Origin: Botryococcus braunii
Taxonomy: Eukaryota; Chlorophyta; Trebouxiophyceae
Direction of reading: 5' to 3'
Length of the DNA: 13,039 bases
Assembly (NCBI GenBank): GCA_002005505.1
Contig: KV908614.1
Coordinates: 1 to 13,039 of the forward strand
How positions within the stretch are numbered: position 1 is the first letter of the stretch; every line of letters starts with the position of its first letter. The position numbers and the translations under genes were made by a program. Shown piece after piece: positions 1 to 9,268 of this stretch. The notes below the pieces were generated by a model. It saw only the letters and a list, made by a program, of their open reading frames with translations, searched no databases and was not told the origin of the DNA.

Positions 1-554
1 GGGACCTGCTCAGTGCCTGAGAGAAATGTTAGCGATGAGAACTCTATCAGTGATGCCCAAGGACAATGCAGCCACCAGTGTGGCCATGCATGGAGTGTGC
101 GCGGGTGGCCCAGGCTCATGTCTAGTAGGCAGACGAGAGAGGAGACATGGCACAGCAGCAAGATAGACCAAGAGCTCATGGAATGCAGAGTGGTTCACAT
201 GTCTGTGAGGTCCTGACGGGACTGCAAACCGTCAGCCATGTGGAGTGTGTCTGAGGAGGTGAATCGGAAGCCAAGACAGTGTGAGAACTCCCCAATTACA
301 AGAGCTTTCCGAGAGGTACCTGTGTTTGGGAGGATGATGTGAGAGTGGCTGGCAGCAAGCTTGAGAGGGCAAGCTGTGAGTCTAAGAGAGAGAAAGAGCA
401 GAGGGAGAGATCTGGATCTTTACCCACAGTCCCCACATGCAGTGCGGCGACATTCAGCGAAAGAGTAGTGGATGAGAGTGAGAGTAAGAGTAAGCAAGAT
501 CAGGGGAAGCACACTGGGGTGCGTTTTGGGAAGATTAGTGTGCCTTCAAGCTAA
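1..554 (+). other. Degenerate sequence upstream of copia RT
   Basis: No domain is recognisable. Frame 1 is open from the left edge to a TGA at 214-216 and again to a TGA at 337-339. Frame 3 is then open to a TAA at 552-554 and is Ser/Glu/Lys-rich (VVDESESKSK near its end). This last frame is the same as the RT start that follows, separated only by the TAA. In copia polyproteins the stretch between integrase and RT is a poorly conserved, Ser-rich linker, so this may be that linker in decayed form. No integrase DDE core is visible, so it lies beyond the window edge or is lost. The assignment is inference. Confidence 0.35.
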
Positions 555-2113
555 AGGAGGCCAGCATCCCCACAGTGGGAATACTGGAAGGCTGCAATGC
601 AGGAGGAGCAAAACTCCTTAGATGCTCATGAGGTGATGGAGTTTGTTCCTAGACCTCGTGGGCACAAAGTAATCCCAGTTCACTGGATTTTCTCAGTGAA
701 AATGGATGCTCATGGCAATGTTCTTAGGTTCAAGGCCAGGCTGGTGCTCAAGGGTGTAGGCAAATTCCAGGAGTGGATGTGATGGAGGTATTTGCTCCCA
801 CCAGCAGTTATGGGTCTAGAAGAGCGTTACTGTCAGTGGCTGCACAGGAGGGTCTTGAAATCCACCAGGTGGATGTCAAGACTGCATTTTTAAATGGTGA
901 ATTAGAGGAGGAGGTTTATGTCACACAACCTCCTGGGTTTGAGAATGGGGATGGGAACACTGTGTGTCGCTTGAAGAAGGCATTGTATGGCCTGAAGCAA
1001 GCTCCAAGGGCATGGCACAAGACCCTTAATGAGAAGCTACATACCATGGGGTATGAGGTGTGCAAGAGTGATGCTGGGGTCTATGTGAAATGTTCTGTGG
1101 ATGGAGGGAAATCCTTTGTGCTGATTTATGTTGATGATTTATTGATAGTTTCGAAGGGCATGAGTGAGATTGAGAGAGTGAAAGGGTTGTTGAAGCAGGA
1201 GTTCACCATTCATGATCTAGGAGAGGTGAAAGATTTCTTGGGCTGCCAAGTGATGAGGGATAGAGAGAAAGGGTTGATTTCTTTGAGTTGCATCCCAAAG
1301 ATTGATGCCTTAGTTGAGAAATTTGGGCTGGATCTGGAATCTGTGGGGCCAGACACCCCTATGACTAAGGATTTTGTGGCCACACAGCAACCTATGTCTA
1401 AGGACAACAGTGCCAGCATTGGAGCTGGGAGTCCCTTACCACCAGGTCACAGATATTGTGAACTGGTAGGGTCACTGTTGTACATTGCCAACACCACAAG
1501 GCCTGATATTTCCCAGGCTGTGGGAGTGCTTTCCAGGTATAGGATTACTCCCACCACTGCTCACTGGAATGAAGCCATCAGAGTGCTGAAATATCTGATG
1601 GCTACCAGGGATCTTGTGTTAGTACTTGGAGGGAAGGACACAGAGCTGGAGGGCTTTGTGGATGCAGATTATGGTGGTGATCAGGATCACAGGTTTTCCA
1701 CTACTGGTTACGTAATTCGTGTGTTTGGAGGAGCAGTAGTTTGGGGAAGCAAAAAGCAGTCTGCAGTGGCTACATCTACTGTGGAGGCTGAGTTTATGGC
1801 GGCAAGTGCAGCTGTCAAAGAGGCAAATTGGATGAAGGGATTTCTGGAAGAAATTGGTATTTCTCCATGGATTGTGAAGATCCACTGTGATAATCAGGGA
1901 TGCATCAATCATCTCAGAAATCCAGTATTCTCTAAGCATACCAAACACATTGCAATCAGCTTTCATTTTGCTCGGGAAGCCATTGCATTGGGGCAGGTTG
2001 ATGTGAAATACGTTCCTTCTGCTAGGAATGTGGCAGATATATTTACCAAGCCTCTGACAAGGCAGGTGTTTCAGAGTCATCGTGAGGCTCTGGGATTGGC
2101 CAAGTTTTTGTGA
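555..2113 (+). pseudogene. Ty1/copia reverse transcriptase-RNase H, one frame break
   Basis: This is the copia RT and RNase H, which copies element RNA into DNA and degrades the RNA template inside the virus-like particle. Frame 3 (about 567-779) carries the RT start: SPQWEYWKAAMQEE, VHWIFSVK and RFKARLVLKG. Reading then moves to frame 2 (from about 770) with VMEVFAPTS, VDVKTAFLNGELEEEVYV, LKKALYGLKQAPRAWH and catalytic YVDD (Asp codons 1133-1138). RNase H follows with VDADYGGD, EAEFMAA, CDNQG and ARNVADIFTKPL, so its four acidic positions look intact. The frame change at 768-773 fits one missing base in a G pair, at a point where family members normally run on without a break. The style resembles Osser-like copia elements. 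A polypurine tract and LTR follow directly. Identification is firm; the clade is tentative. Confidence 0.93.
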
Positions 2114-2131
2114 GGAAAAGGCAAGGGGAAG
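2112..2131 (+). promoter_or_regulatory. Polypurine tract of copia element
   Basis: A run of A and G with a single C and no T (gaggaaaaggcaaggggaag) begins at the RNase H stop codon and ends where the sequence turns to TGTTATAATA, a common copia LTR start. In this family such a tract primes plus-strand DNA synthesis. Position and composition both fit. Confidence 0.75.
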
Positions 2132-2334
2132 TGTTATAATAGTGACAGAACATTTTGGTGCCTTTCCCTCAGAAGAGTAATTGTGGCCAGATCAGCTTCA
2201 ATGATTAATAGGTGGCAGAACCTGGGAGTTTTGCCGGATCCCATCTAGACCAATTGTACACTGATTAGGAAGGATGAGGTAATTAGACACGGTTTGCTAG
2301 AAAGGATTTATGACGCCGGCGTGCAAGGACGAGG

Positions 2335-2486
2335 CACTTGATTGGGACATTAAAGGCACTTCGGGTGCTTATCTCTTGACTGTTGCCTATCAAGTCCTCA
2401 TTCACATTCGGTCACTGCTTGTTCTCCGACACACAACAAGAGTACCGACGAGCTAATCACCCTTCGTGCCCGGGTCATACAGGGAA
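2335..2486 (+). repeat. 152-bp direct repeat, copy 1
   Basis: Starts CACTTGATTGGGACATT and ends CGGGTCATACAGGGAA. It is base-for-base identical by eye to 2664-2815. It lies inside the probable copia LTR, and no coding frame is evident. Confidence 0.95.
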
Positions 2487-2663
2487 ACTGACGTTAAGAG
2501 ACTGAAGCCTCATTGACAATGGGTTAGGAAAGGTCTAGGTAATATTGTTAAGTTGATGCTAATGTTTTCCTCGTTGAACACGGATAATGCAGACTATCGG
2601 TAGTTACGTAGATTAAGTAGTTTGAATTACAGAGCGATGAGAGAAAGCAAGTAGCATTGTAAT

Positions 2664-2815
2664 CACTTGATTGGGACATTAAAGGCACTTCGGGTGCTTA
2701 TCTCTTGACTGTTGCCTATCAAGTCCTCATTCACATTCGGTCACTGCTTGTTCTCCGACACACAACAAGAGTACCGACGAGCTAATCACCCTTCGTGCCC
2801 GGGTCATACAGGGAA
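2664..2815 (+). repeat. 152-bp direct repeat, copy 2
   Basis: Identical to 2335-2486, at an offset of 329 bp. The 177-bp spacer (2487-2663) is not itself repeated, so this is not a simple tandem array. The copy ends two bases before the inferred LTR edge at 2817. Confidence 0.95.
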
Positions 2816-2817
2816 CA

Positions 2818-4169
2818 TTACGCCCAGAATTGTACATCTATAACCATCCGTAAACTTCCATCCTTCTTCCTAACGAACAAAACATGTGAAGCAAAAGGGG
2901 AGCAACTTGGCCTGATCAATCCCAATTTCAACATCTCATCCACTGTTTTCTCGCACTCCGCAAGCTCACTTGGAGCTAGCCGGTACGCGGGCCTATTGGG
3001 AGGCCGATGTCCTTCCTCCAAATTTATTGTGTGAAATACTTCCCTTTCCGGAGGTAGCCCCGGGAGTTGCTTGGCAAACAAATCCTCATTAACACGTAAC
3101 AACTCCTTCAATGCCTGCGGTTTTCCTTCCAACATATCATTTATTTGTTGAGTGAAAGTCATACCGGTACCACTGGTGGGTTTTGTGACGACGGGCGTGT
3201 CGTCCACAGATTGGTCGGTATCCGCCAGGTCGACCCCACTTGAGGCGTCCTCCCCGGTGATGTCCATCAACTCAGCCTGGTCATTCACAAGCACAGTATA
3301 CAAGCAAACTTTCCATACATCTTGCCCCTTCCATCCCCTTCCATTCCTGTCCTTCCTTCCCTCCTTCCTTTCTTTTGCTTGAAGACCCCAAACAAGTTTT
3401 GGCCCAACCGGCAAGGGTGAATCTGCTCGTGTTAAGGTAACCCACTTCCCATGATGTCTAAAGTGAGCAGCTTTCACACGAAAATCAATGGAGGCTCCCC
3501 TTGCTTCCATCCAATCCTGCCCCAAAATCATGTCTACCCCATCAATCATGGCAGGGCTTACAATGAAGTTATGACGGGAGCTTACACCGGGCTTAAGCGT
3601 AAATGACACATCGACCGTTCCTTTCGTATCAGACACACTTCCATCCGCAAGAGTCAGTGAGATACTCGAGGGTTTATAGCGCACCCCAAGTCCTTGCAAA
3701 GTATCACTTTTAATAAAGGAATGAGACGCCCCACTGTCAAACAACACTGAAAGGATTTTCCCCTTAACATTCGCAGGAAAGGTCATAGCGAGCGGAGAGT
3801 CAGTAGTAACACTTCCCATGGTGAGTGTGGGTCTTGGGGGAACCACACAACATATAAAAGAGAATGGGTAGACACTAGTTTGACCATTCATGTCTACCGC
3901 CTGTCCCTTCCTTCCTGAACACACTTCCACAATCCTTCCTTGCATACGGTGAGCATAGAGACTCTTACTTTTCCAAGCTTTCCTTCCCACAGTGAAACAA
4001 CAAGTGAGGGACGGGTTGCACCTTTGTTCCCCTAAAAACTTGGAAATCTCAGATTCAGCCTTCCTAACATTTGGCACCACAAGGTTCACCCCTTCCTTTC
4101 CCAATTTGGAGGCCACAAGAGAGTGCAATTCATGCAAGCAAGTGGCATCCATGGCTTCAGAATCTACTT
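2818..4169 (-). pseudogene. Gypsy element A Pol: protease and truncated RT
   Basis: The protease cuts the polyprotein in the particle. Its active-site triad DSG lies in VLFDSGASHSFI (codons at 3730-3738), followed by the C-terminal motif MILGQDWM. A linker with a Lys/Arg-rich insert (AKERKEGRKDRNGRG), coded by GGAAGG-type purine repeats, follows. RT begins at FHTINLEEGHRPPNRPAYR, continues with LGLIRPSCSPFASHVLFV and KKDGSLRMVID, then ends in a TAA at the copia junction. The catalytic YxDD block is therefore missing. The first ATG is at 4152, but the frame is open a little upstream and overlaps the Gag stop (TAG at 4164-4166). In this family Gag and Pol are often one ORF, so a lost A in the short A run near 4167-4170 could explain the split. 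A programmed shift is possible, but I see no classic slippery heptamer. Confidence 0.88.
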
Positions 4170-5363
4170 TTGAGGATTATGCCCCGGCCCTTTTCCCTTC
4201 CAATGTCCTCCCCGGCCACCACGGCCCTTCCACTGCCCACCTCGAGCTTGATTAGAGGGAAAAGGAGGAGGTGGGGGCAATTGACTGTCGCGCCTGCTCT
4301 TCCTTTGCAAGTAGTCCCGCTTGGCCTGACATTGCCATTGCTCGTGACCAAAGTTTTTGCAGAAGTAACACTGGCGCTCGGAGGGGACGCTAGTCCGAGA
4401 ATCTAACTTCCCACCAACGCTGTGGCCGACGGCTCCAAGCACAGGCCCCTAGGTGAATCCCGGAAAGTGTGCCGGCGTGCTTATGGGAGTCCTCTTCACA
4501 GCGTTGAGAACCTTCCTTCCTTCCTGTCCCCTCAGCATCCCCCCTGACTTTAAGTTACTTTCATATTGCACCACATAAGTGCACAATACGTCGAGGTCTG
4601 AGAATCTAACACCAGTTTGTGGGTTTATCGTGCAAGCAACTCTGATATGAGCATTCAAGCCTTTGAGAAACATGTATATTTTATCATTTTCGCATATCTC
4701 ATACTCAGTTTCAACGTCACTCAAGAGCGTTATGAACCTTTCGATATATTTTTCAACACTTTCATGGCCTTGATAGACATGATCAAGCTTTTGGCGTGCG
4801 GCCATAACAAGGTCGGTTGAGTCATAGCGGTTCCCCATAAAAGTCTTGAACTCCTCCCAAGTTGCTTCCATTTGATCCCCTTCCCGTTCCTTCCTTTTTA
4901 AGTGAGTTCCCCACACCTTTGTAGGTCGCTCCTCCATGCACTGGAGTGCGACTGCCACCCACTTGTCACGTGCCACATTCGAGATGTCAGCATAAGATTC
5001 TAGTTTGCTAGCAAAGAACTGGAAACTCCCCCGTTTGCCCGTGAACATTGCGGGTGTAGGCACACGCACTACGTGATTTGAGGATGGCGTCCGCTGGGAA
5101 GCTCGTTGACCCTCCAAGGCCTCGATCCTTTTGAGTAGCTTAGCAATCAAAATTTGGGTTCTGTCTTACTTCAAGGGTTTCTTCATTGGTGCAAGCTTGG
5201 TTTTCCGTTTGGGTGTGGGTTTAGGCGGTGGAGCTGGTTCCGTTTCAAACTCCTCTTGCATGAGATCGTCCACTTCGACACCCTCCTTTTCAAGCCCTTC
5301 CAACAATTCCTTTTCCAACAAAGGGATACCAGCGTACTTGCTTCCTTTCCTGACGGACGCCAT
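4164..5363 (-). pseudogene. Gypsy element A Gag with zinc knuckle, two in-frame stops
   Basis: Gag forms the capsid and packages RNA. The first ATG is at 5363 (MASVRKGSK), followed by an acidic stretch and a Pro/Lys-rich stretch. A TAA at 5166-5168 interrupts in frame. Downstream is a basic/coiled start (AKLLKRIEALEGQ) and a retrotransposon Gag domain (VPTPAMFTGKRGSFQFF, WEEFKTFMGNRY, ARQKLDHVYQGHESVEKYIE). A TAG at 4449-4451 interrupts again in the same frame. The nucleocapsid part after it has a CX2CX4HX4C knuckle, CYFCKNFGHEQWQC (4329-4370), then a Gly/Arg/Trp-rich tail that would bind nucleic acid. It ends at TAG 4164-4166, beside Pol in another frame. Because all three pieces share one frame, the two stops look like point mutations rather than gene boundaries. 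Confidence 0.88.
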
Positions 5364-5435
5364 ACTCGCAAGGGACAATCCGATGGCAACCTTCCTTACG
5401 TCTCCCTTCGAACCGAGGCTCTAACCGCCTCGCCA

Positions 5436-5444
5436 ATACCAATG
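5436..5444 (-). other. Possible primer-binding site and 5' LTR edge of element A
   Basis: On the minus strand, upstream of Gag, the sequence reads ...TTTCA, then T, then TGGTATTGGCGAGG. LTRs end in CA, and many gypsy and copia primer sites start TGGTAT (initiator Met tRNA). Only the first six bases match that tRNA, and no second LTR is present for comparison, so this is a suggestion. The far LTR boundary was not found. Confidence 0.3.
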
Positions 5445-5912
5445 AAACAAAGGGAGACGTGTATGCAAGTTTAATAATAAGAGATACTAGGGTTTAAGGA
5501 AGGGGTGACACCGCGAGACAGTAAACCTGACGCCGATTCCTCTTACAATACGCAGCTCCTCCTCACGCAGGCGATTCCGAGTCTCCAAGAAACAATATGG
5601 CCAACGCCAATACAATATAATATGCAACAGATATATCCAGGCCCCAAAGATAAGTGTGTCTCTCGAAGTGTGTGTCCAACTTGTGGTGAACCCGGCTACA
5701 TCGCCCTTCTATGTGATGCTCTCGCGAGCACCACGAGAAGGATGACGAGAGGGCATCCTTTTGGACATTTCCTGAACATCCTATATTGTGAAGCTTCTCG
5801 TAGTACGACGTGCGTGAAGACACATGCGCACACATGCAGGCGTGCACGTAATTCGAAAGACCTGCACATAATTCGAAAGGCGAGCCGCACGCGTCACCTC
5901 ACTACACAAACA

Positions 5913-5944
5913 CCCCCCCCCACACACACACACACACACACACA
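5913..5944 (+). repeat. C9 run plus (CA)12 microsatellite
   Basis: Nine C (5913-5921) run into twelve CA units (5921-5944), followed by imperfect CA-rich sequence to about 6000. This is simple sequence, prone to length change. Confidence 0.97.
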
Positions 5945-6439
5945 GACACTGACCCTGAACAGTACTCTGCACACTGACCCTCACGCGCACACGCCTGTGT
6001 GCGTGAGAGGTCATTAATGTTTTATAGTAATATTACAAGACACGATGATAGAATTCAGCTTCTGAGCTGATCTCTGTTATCAAGTCTTGTACAATGGCCC
6101 AGCATAACATGTGACAATAGAACTCACCTTATCTTCATAAATACACAAAGTTCCTGATCTTGGGAAGGGTATGCATACGATTGTGAAGCGGTTAAGGTTA
6201 ACATGGATTGGGGATGGGGCGGATTTGCAGTAACAATGCACTCACAGTGCTTCTGGATTCTGAAGAGTACTGCATTGGTACTCCATATGGGTACTGTGAA
6301 CAAGCCATCTGGATTCCGCTGTGCCGTCGACTGAGGACTGCGTCAGCCAAATTAGGGCATACCCTGCAGGGTGTTGTAGGCACATGAGTACCACAGACAA
6401 TGTTCTGTGCCACCCTCTCGTCGCAGGGGTCAGATTTAG

Positions 6440-6457
6440 TATGTTTATATAAACATA
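6440..6457. repeat. 18-bp perfect palindrome containing TATATAAA
   Basis: TATGTTTATATAAACATA reads the same on both strands. Its centre carries a TATA-box-like string, but no gene start is seen close by. Confidence 0.9.
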
Positions 6458-6484
6458 TATGCACACTATTGTGAGAATTGGGAC

Positions 6485-6517
6485 TCCCTGGCCAGGACAA
6501 GGTTGTGGGTATTAGTG
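6485..6517 (+). repeat. 33-bp direct repeat, copy 1
   Basis: TCCCTGGCCAGGACAAGG and the following GTTGTGGGTATTAGTG recur 80 bp downstream with one mismatch. The start holds the palindrome CCTGGCCAGG. No coding frame. Confidence 0.92.
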
Positions 6518-6564
6518 CTCACAATTGCTTTGGGTCTTGACACTTATTTCATCATTCGGCAGTA

Positions 6565-6597
6565 TCCCTGGCCAGGCCAAGGTTGTGGGTATTAGTG
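6565..6597 (+). repeat. 33-bp direct repeat, copy 2
   Basis: Repeats 6485-6517 with one mismatch (GGCCAA for GGACAA). It runs straight into the hairpin at 6591-6621. Confidence 0.92.
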
Positions 6598-6621
6598 TTC
6601 ATTGCTACAGTGAACACTAAT
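6591..6621. repeat. 11-bp inverted repeat with 9-nt loop
   Basis: ATTAGTGTTCA (6591-6601) and TGAACACTAAT (6611-6621) are perfect complements around a 9-base loop. The left arm overlaps the end of a direct repeat. Role unknown; there is no T tract or gene end nearby. Confidence 0.9.
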
Positions 6622-6779
6622 GTGAACGATGAACTGCTCAGACGATTCAGGAACAGTATATATACCAGTAGTAGCTAGCTTGTTATACCAAGCAAGGTAA
6701 TACGTATTAGCTCCAAATCTAGTAATTTTCTGTAATGTTCTGGATATTCTGTAATATTCTGGATCTCTCTGGGACTTCC

Positions 6780-7195
6780 CATGTCCATCCCATGGTCAGT
6801 TGGATCATCCCAAATGAATCCCAGTTTGATCCCACCTGAATCCCACTTTGATCCCAGCAAACATGTGGGATCAACTTGGGATCAAGTAAAGCAGTTCCCA
6901 CTTTGATCCCACCTGAATCCCACTTTGATCCCAGCAAACATGTGGGATCAACTTGGGATCAAGTAAAACAGTTCCCACTTTGATCCAAGATTGATCCCGG
7001 ATCAAAGTGGGATCAAGAAAATCGATCCCAAAACGTTTCAAAACGGACATTTTGATCCCACTTTGATCCCACAACTGAGATCCTAGATTGATCCCACATT
7101 GATCACCTCCGATCCCACATTGATCCCGGGAATTTTCGCACTTGGGGGATCGAAGTGGGACCAAATGCAATAATGGGATCGAAGTGGGATCGATT
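6780..7195. repeat. GATCCC/GGGATC motif array
   Basis: I count about nineteen GATCCC or GGGATC cores here, in both orientations, often as TTTGATCCCA or TGGGATCAA. Two full 77-bp tandem copies lie at 6825-6901 and 6902-6978, with a third starting at 6979. An exact 18-bp inverted repeat (6999-7016 with 7052-7069) surrounds a 35-base loop. The array is non-coding and ends just before the first open codons of gypsy element B. It may belong to that element or be a separate satellite. I do not recognise the family. Confidence 0.85.
6825..6978 (+). repeat. 77-bp tandem repeat, two copies
   Basis: Unit: TTTGATCCCACCTGAATCCC onward, through AGCAAACATGTGGGATCAAC to CAGTTCCCAC. The copies at 6825-6901 and 6902-6978 differ at only about two positions, which indicates recent duplication. 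Confidence 0.93.
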
Positions 7196-7315
7196 TCGTT
7201 CTGCCAGTGCAAGCAACCAACTTATGCGGCCTGACACACACGATCCCAATATGACTTACCAATTGCTTGACTTGTCATTCAAGACTAAAAAGATGACATT
7301 GGTAGTCGCCCCGTA

Positions 7316-9135
7316 GTGTGCTGGGATCCTGTAGGACTTTTTCTACGTTTTACGTCTTTTATCTTGACCATGGATATGTTTTTCGAGTGTATTTTCAACG
7401 ACCGTACTTATGAGCACCGCGTCCCGGACACGCTCATTGACTTTGATGAAATTTCTGATTTGATGAGATCCTGCAAGGTGGATAGTGCCATTCTGCCATT
7501 CTCATTGCAGCTGAGAAACTCAACCGTTTTTGAGGGTGATCCCATTGAAGCCCCTCTTTCCTCCACACTTGCTGCCATGCATGAGATAGAGCCGGACGAC
7601 ACTTTGCTTGATTCTTGTCCCCTCCTCTGTGAAGTGAAAGTGATGCCTCAGCTGTCGGAACTGGATGACAGTAAGAGGAGGGATATTGAAATGTTGCTTG
7701 AAGAGTTTTCTGACATGTTTAGTTCAGGCAAGGATGACTTGGGGTGCATCTCGGATCCCAACATTTGTCACCAAATCAACCTTAGACCTGAGTCTTATCC
7801 ACCGTCCAAATTTCGTAACATGTCCACTTACTCAGAAAAGGAAAAAGAGTTCCTGTCTGGTGAAGTGAAGATGTTGTTGGAGTTAGGCATTATTCGTCCT
7901 TCTATGTCGCCTTGGGTGTCCGCGCCAGTTATCGTAAAGAAACAAGATGGCACACTCAGACTTTGTATTGACTTCAGACCCTTGAATGCTTGTACTGTGT
8001 CAGACCCTTACCCTTTGCCTCTCATTGAAGCAATGTTGCGTAAAATGGCCCCTGCAAAATACTTTTCTGCCATGGATATCGCTTCTGCTTTTTGGTAAGT
8101 GTCTATGCACCCGGAACATTCCAAGTACACTGCATTTATGTCTCATGAAGGCAAGTTTGAGTGGTTGAGAATGCCTTTTGGACTTAAAAATGCATCCAGT
8201 ACATTCCAAAGGTTGATGGATAATGTGTTAGGCTCCTCCTTATTTTCTCATGCTTACTTAGATGATGTACACGTGTTTTCTGAAACTTGGGAACAACACG
8301 TAAAACATATTAGAGACACATTTGAGAAGCTTGCCTTGCATAAAATCAAACTCAAGCGGCCCAAGTGCATTTTTGGTGCTAAGTATCTTAAGACATTGGG
8401 ACACGTGGTTGGGGATGGTTGCTTACGTCCAGATCCTGACAACGTTGCAGCCATACTAAATCTGCCAGAGCCGAGAGATGTATCCGGCACTAGGTCAGTA
8501 TTGGGGGCTGCTGGTTATTATCGTACTTATGTTGAAAACTTTGCCGGGATCACTGAACCCTTGTCCCGCCTTTGAAAACGACATCTTTCTTTGCCTGGAG
8601 CCCTGAGTGCCAACTTGCCTTTGATGAAGTTAAACATCGCCTTGCTTCTGAACCTGTTTTACGTGCTCCTAATTTCAAGCTTCCTTTTGTTTTAACGACA
8701 GATTGGTCTAAAACTGCTATTGGTGCTGTGTTGAGTCAACCTGATCCTGACACGCACTTTGATCATCCTGTCGCGTTTGCTTCTAAGTTGTTAAAAGATG
8801 CAGAGCGGAATTACTCCCCCACTGAAGGTGAATGTCTTGCCTTAGTATGGGCCTGTGAGAAGTTTCGTCCTTTTCTGCATGGCAGACGGTTCATTGCATA
8901 CACTGATCACTCACCCCTTGTGTATTTGAATTCCAAAAGACACACAAATTCTAAGTTGGAGCGGTGGGCGTTACGTCTGCAAGACTTCGACATTGAAATT
9001 AAATACAAGAACGGGGAGGAGAATCTTGTTGCTGATTGTTTGTCTTGTTGCGTGCATTCTGAAGCTGTTCACGTTTATGCCACTGCACCTGTGTGGGAAA
9101 CCAACCCTGCCAAGCAAAAGGATTTGGATTCCGTG
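7316..9135 (+). pseudogene. Gypsy element B reverse transcriptase-RNase H
   Basis: The open frame starts after a TAG at 7313-7315; the first ATG is at 7370 in good context (gaccATGG). A connector (EMLLEEFSDMFSS) leads into RT: HQINLRPESYPPSKF, LGIIRPSMSPW, VIVKKQDGTLRLCIDFRPLN and YFSAMDIASAFW. A TAA at 8096-8098 then interrupts in frame, where relatives usually have Gln. RT resumes in the same frame with FEWLRMPFGLKNASSTFQRL and catalytic YLDD (Asp codons 8261-8266). At about 8571 the reading moves to frame 1, consistent with loss of one T. RNase H follows: TTDWSKTAIGAVLSQ (Asp at 8701), EGECLALVWA, YTDHSPLVYL and NLVADCLS, so all four acidic residues are kept. The frame changes again at 9132-9138, before the PHD finger. 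Confidence 0.93.
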
Positions 9136-9268
9136 TGTTATTTGCGGGTTCCCACAGGGGGACGACAACATTGTCCTGTGCGATGGCTGTAATCGTTGCT
9201 TTCACTTGAGATGCTTGTTTCCACCTCGATCTGTAGTTCCAGGAGGCTGCTGGTTTTGTCCAGCCTGT
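9134..9268 (+). other. PHD finger (C4HC3) within element B Pol
   Basis: Ligands in order: C-x2-C, eleven residues, C-x2-C, four residues, H-x2-C, then a PP-containing loop with GGCWF, and C-x2-C. The Trp two residues before the last Cys pair is typical of PHD fingers. Spacing fits the family throughout. It sits between RNase H and the integrase zinc domain rather than at the C-terminus, where chromoviruses carry a chromodomain. Confidence 0.9.

Larger units (their letters stand above)
2132..2817 (+). repeat. Probable copia 3' LTR with internal duplication
   Basis: The segment begins TGTTATAATAG just after the polypurine tract and ends CAGGGAACA, giving TGTT/AACA inverted ends. The next base starts antisense gypsy sequence. 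It contains two identical 152-bp direct repeats (2335-2486 and 2664-2815) separated by 177 bp. No 5' LTR is in the window, so the boundaries cannot be checked by self-comparison. Alternatively, the LTR proper ends earlier and the two repeats are the terminal repeats of a miniature element (TRIM). I see no target-site duplication around that candidate (left flank ...acgagg, right flank cattac...), which makes it less likely. Confidence 0.65.
2818..5442 (-). mobile_element. Ty3/gypsy element A, 5' part only, interrupted by copia
   Basis: On the minus strand this reads, in order: possible primer-binding site, Gag, CCHC zinc knuckle, aspartic protease, and the first part of RT. The RT stops just after the LRMVID motif, where the copia LTR end (2817) abuts. 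RNase H and integrase of element A are absent from the window and would be expected beyond the left edge if copia inserted into an intact copy. Gag carries two in-frame stops and there is a frame change between Gag and Pol, so this copy is not functional as read. Confidence 0.85.
5445..6484. other. Non-coding stretch, possibly including element A LTR
   Basis: No convincing gene. A 170-codon plus-strand frame at 5505-6017 runs through the CA microsatellite and has no long conserved region; I do not call it a gene. It contains one knuckle-like string, CPTCGEPGYIALLC (about 5671-5712), in which the His of CCHC is Tyr. A 16-bp near-identical direct repeat (GCACRTAATTCGAAAG) occurs at 5844-5859 and 5864-5879. 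Part of this stretch may be the LTR of element A. Confidence 0.5.

Noticed and set aside
1619..2080. 153-codon minus-strand ORF
   Set aside because: It is the antisense shadow of the copia RNase H coding region.
5505..6017. 170-codon plus-strand ORF as a gene
   Set aside because: It crosses the CA microsatellite (His/Thr repeats) and has only a short knuckle-like motif.
6675..7212. Minus-strand ORFs with repeated SGIQVGSKWD-type peptides
   Set aside because: They are translations of the GATCCC tandem array; the period, not a protein, explains the repetition.
8090..8105. Intron start (GGTAAGT) at the nonsense codon of element B RT
   Set aside because: The string matches a 5' splice site, but RT homology continues in the same frame right after the TAA with no missing residues, so a nonsense mutation is simpler.
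8565..8580. Programmed -1 frameshift in element B
   Set aside because: The zero-frame codons do not form an X_XXY_YYZ slippery site, and the position is inside Pol between RT and RNase H rather than at a Gag/Pol border. A one-base T deletion fits better.
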